Program-made: the position numbers and the translations under genes
In this document: piece by piece, positions 1-6,722 of the stretch
Layout of the letters: every line of letters begins with the position of its first letter
Position numbering within the stretch: the stretch's first letter is position 1
Origin: an uncultured Planctomycetaceae bacterium
GTDB taxonomy: Bacteria > Planctomycetota > Planctomycetia > Pirellulales > UBA1268
Reading direction: 5' to 3'
Length of the DNA stretch: 9,466 bases
Assembly (NCBI GenBank): GCA_937926325.1
Contig: CALAZQ010000072.1
Span: forward strand, 1-9,466
The notes under the pieces: model-generated
Told to the model about the DNA's origin: nothing
The model's database searches: none
Seen by the model: only the letters and a program-made list of their open reading frames with translations

Positions 1-2
1 GC

Positions 3-596
3 CGGCAGTTTTATCTGGGCGGCATCGTAGGTGCTGACTTTGCCACGCTCGACAAACTGTCAACTGGGACAACGATCCCTAACCAGTCAATTTTTACGGC
101 TGGTGGTGCAGCAGGCATGCGATTTCTCAGAGAGAATGGTGCGATGAGGCTTGAGTTTGAGGGCCGCGGTCGTGATCAAGTTTCAGAGACATTTCCTGTG
201 GTACTGACAGATCTCACCTATCGAGCGACTGATGGTTGGTCGGCGATGGTGAATGTCTGGCGAGACTACAAACCGTTTGAAAGCCTTGGACTTTACGCGG
301 GTGGAGGAATCGGTGCTGGAGGTTACCGTTGGACTCTGTCGAGCGACCAGCCGGCTCTTGGCATAGGCGGCAATGATCGTGTCGCTAACTTTGCCTGGCA
401 GGCTGGCGGTGGCGTGTTTTATGAGTTTTCAAAGCGTGCGACTGTGGACCTCGGCTATAGATTCTTTTCCATTGACGAGTCGTTAGTGGGCTATGAATTT
501 TTCGGCCAGCCCCAGACAAGCCCAACCAACTTCGCAGCCAGCGAACTGCTGCTGCAGGTGCGAATCTACGAACCATTCCGCGGCTGGCGGCGGTAG
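3..596 (+). CDS. Outer-membrane beta-barrel-like protein, 5'-truncated by window edge
   Basis: The reading frame is open from base 3 to the TAG at 594-596 (197 codons visible), so the true start and any signal peptide lie upstream of the window. An internal ATG at 117 exists, but the residues before it (FYLGGIVGADFATL) already look like a barrel strand, so it is not the start. The protein alternates aromatic/hydrophobic and small/polar residues in short strands separated by polar loops: AGGGIGAGGYRW, FAWQAGGGVFYEF, TVDLGYRFFSID, and a last strand ELLLQVRIYEPF followed by five residues. Gly-rich hairpins and a closing strand with aromatic residues are typical of OmpA-like / OMP beta-barrel porin-family proteins of the outer membrane. 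The specific role is unknown. Base composition is clearly lower in G+C than that of the downstream metabolic genes. A strong hairpin terminator lies 22 nt after the stop. The fold is inferred from sequence texture, not from a motif that fixes function. Confidence 0.6.
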   Translation, partial: RQFYLGGIVGADFATLDKLSTGTTIPNQSIFTAGGAAGMRFLRENGAMRLEFEGRGRDQVSETFPVVLTDLTYRATDGWSAMVNVWRDYKPFESLGLYAGGGIGAGGYRWTLSSDQPALGIGGNDRVANFAWQAGGGVFYEFSKRATVDLGYRFFSIDESLVGYEFFGQPQTSPTNFAASELLLQVRIYEPFRGWRR

Positions 597-617
597 ATGC
601 GAAGGAAGAGCAAACGC

Positions 618-654
618 AAAAACCCGGTAGGGCCGCTGGCCTTACCGGGTTTTT
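618..654. terminator. Bidirectional intrinsic terminator
   Basis: The arms 618-634 and 638-654 pair over 17 positions (16 Watson-Crick, one G-T wobble) around a 3-base loop (635-637). The stem is flanked by an A run on the left and a T run on the right, so it provides a U tract in either direction. It lies between the end of the plus-strand barrel gene (stop at 596) and the 3' end of the minus-strand tRNA gene (673), and so can terminate both convergent transcripts. Confidence 0.85.
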
Positions 655-672
655 CTATTTCGGTCACGAAAG

Positions 673-746
673 TAGCGGCGGCCGGACTTGAACCGGCGAC
701 ACCAGGCTTATGAAGCCTGTGCTCTAACCAACTGAGCTACGCCGCC
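673..746 (-). tRNA. tRNA-Met (anticodon CAT, elongator type)
   Basis: On the minus strand a full 74-nt cloverleaf can be drawn. It has a 7-bp acceptor stem (GGCGGCG with CGCCGCT, first pair G-U), a D arm GCTC...GAGC with loop AGTTGGTTA, an anticodon stem CAGGC/GCCTG around loop TTCATAA (anticodon CAT), a 5-base variable loop, a T arm GCCGG/CCGGC around TTCAAGT, and discriminator A. CCA is not encoded. The initiator is unlikely because there is no mismatch at 1-72 and the anticodon stem lacks the three G-C pairs typical of initiators. The other CAT reader, tRNA-Ile with lysidine at C34, cannot be fully excluded from sequence alone. However, the 5' half (GGCGGCGTAGCTCAGTTGG...) closely matches elongator tRNA-Met. 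Confidence 0.93.
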
Positions 747-878
747 ACGTGGGCCGCACGTTTCACGTTCGCACGCAGCGTACAAGCCGACGTCAGAAAT
801 ATACCCGATCGCCGCGTGGCTGCATCGAGGTCGAAAAAAACAGCCGCCGCAGGAAATGCCCCTTGGGCCGATCAGACG

Positions 879-912
879 AAAACGGCCCGGGATCGTCGGC
901 GATCCCGGGCCG
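879..912 (-). terminator. Intrinsic terminator of the thioredoxin-like gene
   Basis: The arms 883-895 and 900-912 form a perfect 13-bp G/C-rich stem with a 4-base loop (896-899). Read on the minus strand it is followed by TTTT (882 down to 879). It lies 42 nt past the stop codon of the minus-strand gene at 955-1533 and well before the tRNA, so it most likely ends that transcript. The rest of the 747-954 gap shows nothing I can name. Confidence 0.8.
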
Positions 913-954
913 CTCGTGCATCTTTACCGACCCGGCCGCAGCCGCGTCAGTTGG

Positions 955-1533
955 TCAGTCAACCAGGCTGCAGGACGCCTCGACGACGGCGCCAATCTTG
1001 TCGCCGTTGAGTTCGCCCTTCTTGAAGGCGTGGCTGGCCATCACCTTGCCACCCTTGTAGCAGACGACCGTCAGATCGGCCTCGGGGGCGATTTTGAGGT
1101 TGTCGGGGCCATTCTGGGCATCTTCCGGCACCACGAAGGCAACCCGCTCGATGCCGTTGTCCTTGACGAACTTGGCAGCGGCAACCTTCAGACTCTCGGC
1201 ATCACTGCCGATCATGTTGACGAAGCCAGTCAGCTTGTCGGCCTCATGCTCCTTGAGTTCTTCCTCAAGTTCGTCGATGAGCTTGGCCAACGACTGATCG
1301 GCCGTCCGGGCAAAGATCATCACCACGGGCCGGTTGCCCATCTTGCAGCGGTAACAGAGGCTCTTGCCCTCAGCGACACCGTCGTTTGCGTTGCCGGCGA
1401 CCTTGGTCACCGTGAAGGCACCGACCCGCTCTCCGGGCTGGGGCCCGCTGACCAGGTCGGCCGAGGCCAGGCTGGCCGACAGCACGACAGCCAGGCAGGC
1501 GAGGAAAGGTCGAAAACTTTTCAGGAACACCAT
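955..1533 (-). CDS. Exported thioredoxin-fold-like protein with CYRC motif
   Basis: A 192-residue protein. Residues 1-25 form a classical Sec signal peptide: basic start (K5, R8), hydrophobic core LACLAVVL, and ASA just before D26, a likely signal peptidase I site. The mature part has a C60-Y-R-C63 motif followed by a hydrophobic strand (PVVMIFAR), an acidic helix (about 80-100), and strands near 103-108, 131-135 and 154-160. This order suggests the thioredoxin/redoxin fold, with the CxxC at the position of a redox-active pair. Two further cysteines, C158 and C188, could form a second disulphide. Activity and partners are unknown; reduction or oxidation of exported proteins is the family-based inference. 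The ATG is supported by AGGAG at 1540-1544, 6 nt upstream. The gene is divergent from the aldehyde dehydrogenase gene and has its own terminator, so it looks monocistronic. A non-enzymatic secreted protein with a structural disulphide is the alternative. Confidence 0.75.
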   Translation of the reverse strand: MVFLKSFRPFLACLAVVLSASLASADLVSGPQPGERVGAFTVTKVAGNANDGVAEGKSLCYRCKMGNRPVVMIFARTADQSLAKLIDELEEELKEHEADKLTGFVNMIGSDAESLKVAAAKFVKDNGIERVAFVVPEDAQNGPDNLKIAPEADLTVVCYKGGKVMASHAFKKGELNGDKIGAVVEASCSLVD

Positions 1534-1600
1534 TGAACACTCCTACTCGTTGACAGACGGCCAGCCACCGGGCGACCCCGATCTCGTGCCGTCTCTGACA

Positions 1601-1621
1601 GGATCACACTCGTGTGCATCC
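1601..1621. repeat. Dyad CACAC-TC-GTGTG in divergent intergenic region
   Basis: The arms 1601-1609 and 1612-1621 pair over 9 positions with a single bulged base (C1617) and a 2-base centre. The core reads CACACTCGTGTG. It lies 68 nt upstream of the minus-strand thioredoxin-like start. It is operator-like in size and symmetry, but no known regulator site is recognised. Confidence 0.4.
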
Positions 1622-1649
1622 ACCCCGCCACGCCGGCGAGATGGCATCC

Positions 1650-1692
1650 TTTGATGCACAGATCGTATCGCGGGTACGATGCCGGGATCAAA
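1650..1692. promoter_or_regulatory. Two-tier 43-bp dyad, candidate operator or leader hairpin
   Basis: An outer pair TTTGAT (1650-1655) / ATCAAA (1687-1692) and an inner pair ATCGTA (1662-1667) / TACGAT (1675-1680) share exactly the same centre, base 1671. Six-base unpaired spacers lie on both sides and seven bases in the middle. Equal spacing of two perfect 6-bp arms is what one expects for a site bound by a dimer of dimers or a two-helix regulator. It covers the candidate promoter of the aldehyde dehydrogenase gene and ends 63 nt before its ATG. No specific regulator is identified. A chance origin is possible but less likely given the shared centre. Confidence 0.45.
1651..1680 (+). promoter_or_regulatory. 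Candidate sigma70-like promoter for the aldehyde dehydrogenase operon
   Basis: TTGATG (1651-1656, 4 of 6 matches to TTGACA) and TACGAT (1675-1680, 4 of 6 to TATAAT) are separated by 18 bp. Transcription would start near 1687, leaving a leader of about 70 nt. Both boxes fall within the two-tier dyad, so a bound regulator would block or reposition polymerase. Planctomycete promoters are poorly conserved, so this is a weak call. Confidence 0.33.
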
Positions 1693-1743
1693 TCGGCGCG
1701 GTCTGCCGACTGCAATCCGCCCGGTGTACGGCCGTTTTTCTGC

Positions 1744-1747
1744 GAGG
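1744..1747 (+). promoter_or_regulatory. Ribosome binding site fixing the aldehyde dehydrogenase start
   Basis: GAGG lies 8 nt before the ATG at 1756. The frame stays open upstream to a GTG at 1612, but that stretch has no Shine-Dalgarno sequence before it, runs through the dyads and candidate promoter, and encodes residues unlike an aldehyde dehydrogenase N-terminus. ATG 1756 is therefore the chosen start. The ATG at 1751 is out of frame. Confidence 0.7.
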
Positions 1748-1755
1748 AATATGCC

Positions 1756-3237
1756 ATGTCGACCGCCACCCTGCCTGCCCAGCCCGCTGCCGCCCCCCAG
1801 ATTCGGCAGACCCAGATCCTCATCGACGGGCAATGGGTGCCCGCCCGCAGCGGGAAAACCTTTGAAACCATCAATCCAGCCACCGAAGAGCCGATTGCCC
1901 AGGTGGCCGAGGCCGATGCCGCTGATGTCGAGGCGGCTGTGCGGGCCGCCCGGCGGGCCTTCGACGAGGGCCCCTGGCCCCGGCTCGATGCCCGTGAGCG
2001 GGGCCGCATCATGCACCGGCTTTGTGATTTGATCGAGGCGGAGATTGACGAACTGGCCGCCCTCGAGGCCCTCGACAACGGCAAGCCGGTGAAGGATGCC
2101 CGCCACGGCGACATCCCGCTGGCCCTCGACTGCCTGCGGTACTACGCCGGCTGGGCCGACAAGATTCAGGGCAGCACCATCCCGATCAACGGCAACTATC
2201 TCTGCTACACCCGTCGCGAGCCGGTTGGCGTGGCGGGCCAGATCATTCCCTGGAACTTTCCAATCCTGATGACGGCCTGGAAGTGGGGGCCAGCCCTCGC
2301 CGCCGGCTGCACGATTGTGATGAAGCCGGCCGAGCAGACGCCACTGACCTGCCTGCGGCTGGCCCGGCTGGCCCAGAAGGCGGGCGTGCCCGACGGCGTG
2401 ATCAATGTGCTGCCTGGCTTCGGGCCAACCGCCGGCGCGGCGATCGTCAAACACCCCGGCATCGACAAGGTGGCCTTCACCGGCTCGGGTGAGACGGCGC
2501 AGGTGATCATGCGGCAGGCGGCCGACACGATGAAGCGGCTGACCCTCGAACTCGGCGGCAAGAGCCCGAACATCGTCTTTGCCGATGCTGACCTCGAGGC
2601 AGCTGCCCTCGGGGCCCATGTCGCGATTCACCTCAACCAAGGCCAGTGCTGCTGTGCCGGCTCGCGGCTGTTTGTCGAAGATTCGATTCACGATGCCTTT
2701 GTCGAGAAGGTGGTGGCCCTCTCGAAAAACCGGAAGGTGGGTGATCCGTTTGATCCGGCCACCGACCAGGGACCTCAGGTCGACCGGGCGCAGTTCGACA
2801 AGATCATGGGCTACATCGCCAAGGGCCGCGAGCAGGGCGCGACCTGTGCCACCGGTGGATCGCGGGTGGGTGAGCGGGGCTTTTTCATCGAGCCGACCGT
2901 CTTCACCAACGTCAGTGACGAGATGGCCATTGCCCGGGATGAGATCTTTGGCCCGGTGCTGTCGGTGCTGCGATTCTCGGACGTCGATGAACTGGTGCGG
3001 CGGGCCAACGCCACCAGCTTCGGCCTGGCGGCGGCGGTCTGGACCCGCGATGTGGGTCGGGCCCACGACGTGGCCCGGCGGCTGCGGGCTGGCACGGTCT
3101 GGGTGAATTGCTATGACGTCTTTGACGCTGCCGCGCCGTTCGGCGGCTTTAAACAATCGGGGTTTGGCCGGGAACTCGGCGAACGCGGCCTTGATGCATA
3201 CTTGGAAGACAAGACGGTGACGGTCAGCCTGGGCTGA
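1756..3237 (+). CDS. NAD-dependent aldehyde dehydrogenase (ALDH1/2-like)
   Basis: A 493-residue protein, the normal length for the ALDH superfamily; it oxidises an aldehyde to a carboxylic acid in the cytoplasm. Visible signatures are PWNF with N167 (oxyanion hole), K190 and E193 in KPAEQTPLT (cofactor binding, the Glu favouring NAD over NADP), the Rossmann turn FTGSGETAQ (241-249), the general base E265 in LELGGKSP, catalytic C299 in [11 protein letters not shown], and E396 in EIFGP (cofactor ribose). The triple-Cys context is the same as in mitochondrial ALDH2. The C-terminal [15 protein letters not shown] segment is the usual family ending. All catalytic residues are intact. Substrate cannot be read from sequence: ALDH1/2-like enzymes accept aliphatic, aromatic and sugar-derived aldehydes. 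The molybdopterin oxidoreductase gene starts 47 nt after its stop on the same strand, which suggests co-transcription. Expression may be controlled through the dyad at 1650-1692. Confidence 0.95.
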   Translation: MSTATLPAQPAAAPQIRQTQILIDGQWVPARSGKTFETINPATEEPIAQVAEADAADVEAAVRAARRAFDEGPWPRLDARERGRIMHRLCDLIEAEIDELAALEALDNGKPVKDARHGDIPLALDCLRYYAGWADKIQGSTIPINGNYLCYTRREPVGVAGQIIPWNFPILMTAWKWGPALAAGCTIVMKPAEQTPLTCLRLARLAQKAGVPDGVINVLPGFGPTAGAAIVKHPGIDKVAFTGSGETAQVIMRQAADTMKRLTLELGGKSPNIVFADADLEAAALGAHVAIHLNQGQCCCAGSRLFVEDSIHDAFVEKVVALSKNRKVGDPFDPATDQGPQVDRAQFDKIMGYIAKGREQGATCATGGSRVGERGFFIEPTVFTNVSDEMAIARDEIFGPVLSVLRFSDVDELVRRANATSFGLAAAVWTRDVGRAHDVARRLRAGTVWVNCYDVFDAAAPFGGFKQSGFGRELGERGLDAYLEDKTVTVSLG

Positions 3238-3284
3238 CCCAGAACAGTTCAGCAGTGATGACGCAAAAGGAAAGCGAGTGAGGC

Positions 3285-5585
3285 ATGGGACGGGTGCGAA
3301 CCGGCGGCGGCTGGCGGGCGATCCGCTACACCTTCAAGAAGGCTCGTGAGGCGGGCGGTCTCTGGGCCCTCTGGAAGGCGATGCGGACCCGGAACACTTG
3401 CAAGACCTGCGCCCTCGGCATGGGTGGCCAGGCCGGCGGCATGGTCAACGAGGCGGGCCACTTTCCCGAGGTCTGCAAAAAGTCGTTCCAGGCGATGGTC
3501 GCCGATATGCAGGGGGCGATCCCTGACAGTTTTTTTGAAACCTACACTGTCGCCCAGCTGCAGAAGTTCACGCCCTATCAGATGGAGCACGCCGGCCGAC
3601 TGGTGAAGCCGCTGCTGCTCGAAAAGGGCAGCCAGCACTACCGGCCGATCAGCTGGAGCGAGGCGATGGAGCGGATCGCCGACAAGCTCCGCCAGACTCA
3701 GCCCCAGGAGAGCTTCTGGTACTTCTCCGGTCGTTCCAGCAATGAGGCGGGCTTTCTGCTCCAGCTCTTTGCCCGGCTCTACGGCACCAACCATGTCAAC
3801 AACTGCAGCTACTACTGTCATCAGGCCAGCGGCGTCGGCCTGGCCAGCGTGATCGGCACCGGAGCCGGCACGATCAAGCTCGACGACCTCGAAAAGAGCG
3901 ACTTCGTCATGTTGATCGGCGGCAACCCCGCCAGCAATCACCCGCGGATGATGCGGTCGCTGATGATGGTGCGACGCCGCGGTGGCAAGGTGGTCGTGCT
4001 CAACCCGATTGTCGAGACGGGCCTGGTTAATTTCTCGGTGCCGAGCGATCCGGTCAGCCTGCTGTTTGGGACTGAGATTGCCAGCAGCTATGTCCAGCCC
4101 CATGCCGGTGGTGACCTCGCCGTTGTCTACGGCCTGATGAAGCGGCTGCGGGAGCTGCAGGCGGCCGGCGAGACCGGCAATGGTGAGCCGATCGTGCACG
4201 AAGATTTTCTGCATGAGCACACCCATGGCTGGCCGGAACTGGCGGCCCGGCTCGATGCCCTCAGCTGGGACGAGATTGTTGCTAAGTCGGGGGTCAGCCA
4301 CGAGCAGATCGACGACATGGCCCGGCAATATGCCCAGTCGAAGCGGGCGGTCTTTGCCTGGACGATGGGGGTGACGCACCATCTGCACGGGGCGGCGACG
4401 GTGCAGGCCATTGCCGAGTTGGCCCTGATGCGGCGGATGATCGGCCGCCCCGGGGCCGGTCTGCAGCCAATTCGTGGTCACTCAAACATCCAGGGCATGG
4501 GTACGGTCGGCGTGACGCCGAAGCTCAAGGACGCTGTGTTCGAGCGCCTGCAGAACGACCTTGGCGTGGAACTGCCAACCTTCAAGGGCTTTGACACGCT
4601 TGAATGTCTGGACGCAGCCGATGCAGGCACCATGCGGTTCGCCTGCTGCCTCGGTGGCAATCTCTACGGGGCCAGCCCCGCTGCCAGTTTTGCCCAGCAG
4701 GCCCTGGCCAAGACCGACATGGTGGTCTATCTGAATACCTCGCTGAACACCGGCCATGCCTGCGGTCTCGGCGGCGAGCAGACCATCATCCTGCCGGTGC
4801 TGGCCCGGGACGAAGAGCCCGAGCCCTCCACGCAGGAGAGCATGTTCAGCTTCATCCGGCTCTCCGACGGCGGCAAGCCGCGGCACCAGACCGAGCCCGA
4901 AGCCGGCCCGCGGAGCGAGGTCGAGATCGTCTCAGAACTCGGCTGCCGGGTGCTTGGCACCTCTGGTCCGGTCAACTGGCTGGAGATGGCCCACACCAGC
5001 ACCATCCGCAAGGCGATCGCCCGAATCGTGCCGGGCCTCGAGGCCATCGCCGAGATCGATCGGGACAAGAAAGAGTTCTCGATTCCCGGCCGGGCCCTCG
5101 ACACGCCGAGGTTTCCCACTGCCGACGGGAAGGCGACGTTGTTTGTACACGACCTGCCCGACGCGCCGGAGGGCTTGCAGTTGATGACCATCCGCAGCGA
5201 GGGGCAGTTCAACACCGTTGTTTACGAAGAGGAAGACCTCTACCGCAACCAGACCCGCCGCGACATCGTGCTGATGCACCCCGACGACATTGCCCGCTAC
5301 GGGCTGACCGCGGGTGGCCGCTGCCGGGTCAGCAGTGCCACCGGCGAAATGCGGGGCCAGATCGTCTCGGCCTTTCCCGAGATTCGGCCCGGCTGCGTGG
5401 CGATGTACTACCCCGAAAGCAACGTGCTGGTGCCCAAGGCGGCCGATCCGCTCTCGCGGACGCCGGCCTACAAGCGGGTGGCGGTCACGGTCGCGGCTGA
5501 TGAGCCGGCTGCGGCGGCGGCCCGGCTCGAACCCGAACTCGTCGGGGCCGGCACGCCCCGCGACAAGATGAACCAGTGCGGCTGA
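3285..5585 (+). CDS. Molybdopterin oxidoreductase, YdeP / formate dehydrogenase alpha-like family
   Basis: A 766-residue protein matching the 'oxidoreductase alpha (molybdopterin) subunit' family that includes E. coli YdeP, distantly related to formate dehydrogenase H. N-terminal GGGW (7-10) and a basic stretch lead to C39-x2-C42 and C64, the likely Fe-S ligands. FWYFSGRSSNEAGFLLQLFARLYGTN (144-169) and C174...C178-H179 follow; Cys-His aligns with the Mo-ligand Cys/Sec-His of formate dehydrogenases. GGNPASNHPRMM (212-223), MGVTHHLHG (361-369), RPGAGLQPIRGHSNIQG (388-404) and a C-terminal molybdopterin dinucleotide-binding domain (about 630-735, with NQTRRDIVLMHPDDI and MYYPESNVLVP) complete the family pattern. 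There is no signal peptide, so it is probably cytoplasmic. Formate oxidation is plausible but unproven; YdeP itself is linked to acid resistance. A stop codon lies directly before the GGC preceding ATG 3285, so this is the earliest possible start; AAAGGAAAG lies upstream (3266-3274). It forms an apparent operon with the aldehyde dehydrogenase gene and converges on the next gene with only 15 nt between. Confidence 0.9.
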   Translation: MGRVRTGGGWRAIRYTFKKAREAGGLWALWKAMRTRNTCKTCALGMGGQAGGMVNEAGHFPEVCKKSFQAMVADMQGAIPDSFFETYTVAQLQKFTPYQMEHAGRLVKPLLLEKGSQHYRPISWSEAMERIADKLRQTQPQESFWYFSGRSSNEAGFLLQLFARLYGTNHVNNCSYYCHQASGVGLASVIGTGAGTIKLDDLEKSDFVMLIGGNPASNHPRMMRSLMMVRRRGGKVVVLNPIVETGLVNFSVPSDPVSLLFGTEIASSYVQPHAGGDLAVVYGLMKRLRELQAAGETGNGEPIVHEDFLHEHTHGWPELAARLDALSWDEIVAKSGVSHEQIDDMARQYAQSKRAVFAWTMGVTHHLHGAATVQAIAELALMRRMIGRPGAGLQPIRGHSNIQGMGTVGVTPKLKDAVFERLQNDLGVELPTFKGFDTLECLDAADAGTMRFACCLGGNLYGASPAASFAQQALAKTDMVVYLNTSLNTGHACGLGGEQTIILPVLARDEEPEPSTQESMFSFIRLSDGGKPRHQTEPEAGPRSEVEIVSELGCRVLGTSGPVNWLEMAHTSTIRKAIARIVPGLEAIAEIDRDKKEFSIPGRALDTPRFPTADGKATLFVHDLPDAPEGLQLMTIRSEGQFNTVVYEEEDLYRNQTRRDIVLMHPDDIARYGLTAGGRCRVSSATGEMRGQIVSAFPEIRPGCVAMYYPESNVLVPKAADPLSRTPAYKRVAVTVAADEPAAAAARLEPELVGAGTPRDKMNQCG

Positions 5586-5600
5586 GGACTGGCCTCATCG

Positions 5601-6647
5601 TTACGGCGTCAGCACCACTTTGACCAGCCCCGGTTCGCGGTTGTGCAGCCGGGTGAACCAGTCGGGCCCTTCGGCGAGGGGAGCGACTTGGCTGATAAAC
5701 CTCGCCAGATCGACCTTGCCTTCGGCAGCCAACCTGATCGCTTCAGGGTAGCAGCCGGCTGATGCGCAGGAGCCCTGCAGCCGAATCTGCCGGGTCACGA
5801 CCTTTTGCAGCGGCAGATCAATTGTCGGGGCAATATTCCCCACCAGTACCACCGTGCCGCCGCGGGTGACCGCGTCGATGGCAGTGTTGACTGCTGCCGT
5901 GTTGCCGACCGCCTCAATGACCAGATCGGCCCCGTCGACATCGGCTGAACTGGTTCCCCAGGCGGCTGCTTGGGCCCCGGCGTCGGCTTCGCGTGCGTCG
6001 AAGGTCTCGGCCGCCCCGTGCCGCCGGGCCTCAGCCAGCCGGTCAGGATCGATGTCGATTGCGGCGATTCGCGGCACACCGCGGGCAGCAAGCGCGGCCA
6101 CGGTGACCAGGCCGATCATCCCGCAGCCGACCACGACGGCTGACCGGGGCATGCCCTGTTGGCAGCCAAGGTTGATCGCATGCAGGCCGATGGTAAGCGG
6201 CTCGAGCAGGGCGGCTACTGGAAAGTCGAGGCTGTCGGGAATCGGATAGCAGATTCGGGCCGGCACGATGGCGTACTCGGCAAAGCAGCCGTGCCGCCGG
6301 TAGTCGCCGCAGGAGACGCCGAGGACCTGTCGGTGGCTGCAGAGGTTTTCACGGCCACTGCGACACTGCTCGCAGTCACCACAAAAAACAGTCGAATCAA
6401 GTGCTACTCGCTGGCCAGCAGCCAGCCCCGTCACACCGGCACCAACCGCATCGATCGTGCCGGCCGCCTCGTGGCCCATCACCAGTGGCGGGATCCGCCG
6501 GCCGCTTGCCCCGGTGTAGCCGTGGACGTCACTGCCGCAGATGCCGCAGGCGGCCACCCGCAGGCGGATTTCATCAGGACCCGGTTCGGGAATGGGGACG
6601 TCGGTCAGGCTGATTTGGCCAGGTTCTGTCAGTAATAGCGCGTTCAT
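5601..6647 (-). CDS. Zinc-dependent polyol/alcohol dehydrogenase (MDR family, GatD/sorbitol DH-like)
   Basis: A 348-residue medium-chain dehydrogenase that oxidises a secondary alcohol or polyol with NAD in the cytoplasm. The catalytic zinc site is C37 (GICGSD), H59-E60 (MGHE) and E149 (LLEPLTIGLHA). The structural zinc lobe has four cysteines, C89, C92, C95 and C103. The nucleotide-binding fold has GCGMIG (174-179), and acidic D198 at the end of the next strand favours NAD. LLEPLTIGLHAINL and the terminal PGLVKVVLTP resemble galactitol-1-phosphate 5-dehydrogenase, sorbitol dehydrogenase and threonine dehydrogenase; I cannot choose among these substrates. The start at 6647 is set by the family N-terminus (MNALLLTEPGQISL); I see no clear Shine-Dalgarno sequence before it. 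mutS ends 75 nt upstream on the same strand, so read-through from mutS or a promoter in that gap are both possible. The gene is convergent with the molybdopterin enzyme gene. Confidence 0.92.
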   Translation of the reverse strand: MNALLLTEPGQISLTDVPIPEPGPDEIRLRVAACGICGSDVHGYTGASGRRIPPLVMGHEAAGTIDAVGAGVTGLAAGQRVALDSTVFCGDCEQCRSGRENLCSHRQVLGVSCGDYRRHGCFAEYAIVPARICYPIPDSLDFPVAALLEPLTIGLHAINLGCQQGMPRSAVVVGCGMIGLVTVAALAARGVPRIAAIDIDPDRLAEARRHGAAETFDAREADAGAQAAAWGTSSADVDGADLVIEAVGNTAAVNTAIDAVTRGGTVVLVGNIAPTIDLPLQKVVTRQIRLQGSCASAGCYPEAIRLAAEGKVDLARFISQVAPLAEGPDWFTRLHNREPGLVKVVLTP

Positions 6648-6722
6648 GGTGCGTTGTGGGGAAAGTGGAAAGAGGTTGGAAGGTACTTATCGCTGGCGGC
6701 AGCGTCCCTGGAACGCAACGGA

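Noticed and set aside
747..878. Promoter of the tRNA gene, with TATATT (minus strand, about 797-802) as a -10
   Set aside because: No acceptable -35 at a normal distance, and the box is about 50 nt from the mature tRNA 5' end; not strong enough to annotate.
1612..1755. N-terminal extension of the aldehyde dehydrogenase from GTG 1612
   Set aside because: No ribosome binding site, covers the dyads and candidate promoter, and the encoded residues do not resemble the family; ATG 1756 has GAGG 8 nt upstream.
1543..3156. Long minus-strand open frame (537 codons) opposite the aldehyde dehydrogenase
   Set aside because: Antisense shadow of a high-GC gene: composition rich in Gly, Arg, His and Pro, no recognisable domain, and it crosses the intergenic region.
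3249..4481. Minus-strand open frame (410 codons) opposite the molybdoenzyme
   Set aside because: Antisense shadow with no domain features; the plus-strand protein has clear family motifs throughout.
5583..5597. Small hairpin TGAGG/CCTCA between the convergent molybdoenzyme and alcohol dehydrogenase genes
   Set aside because: Only 5 bp with no U tract in either direction; too weak to call a terminator.
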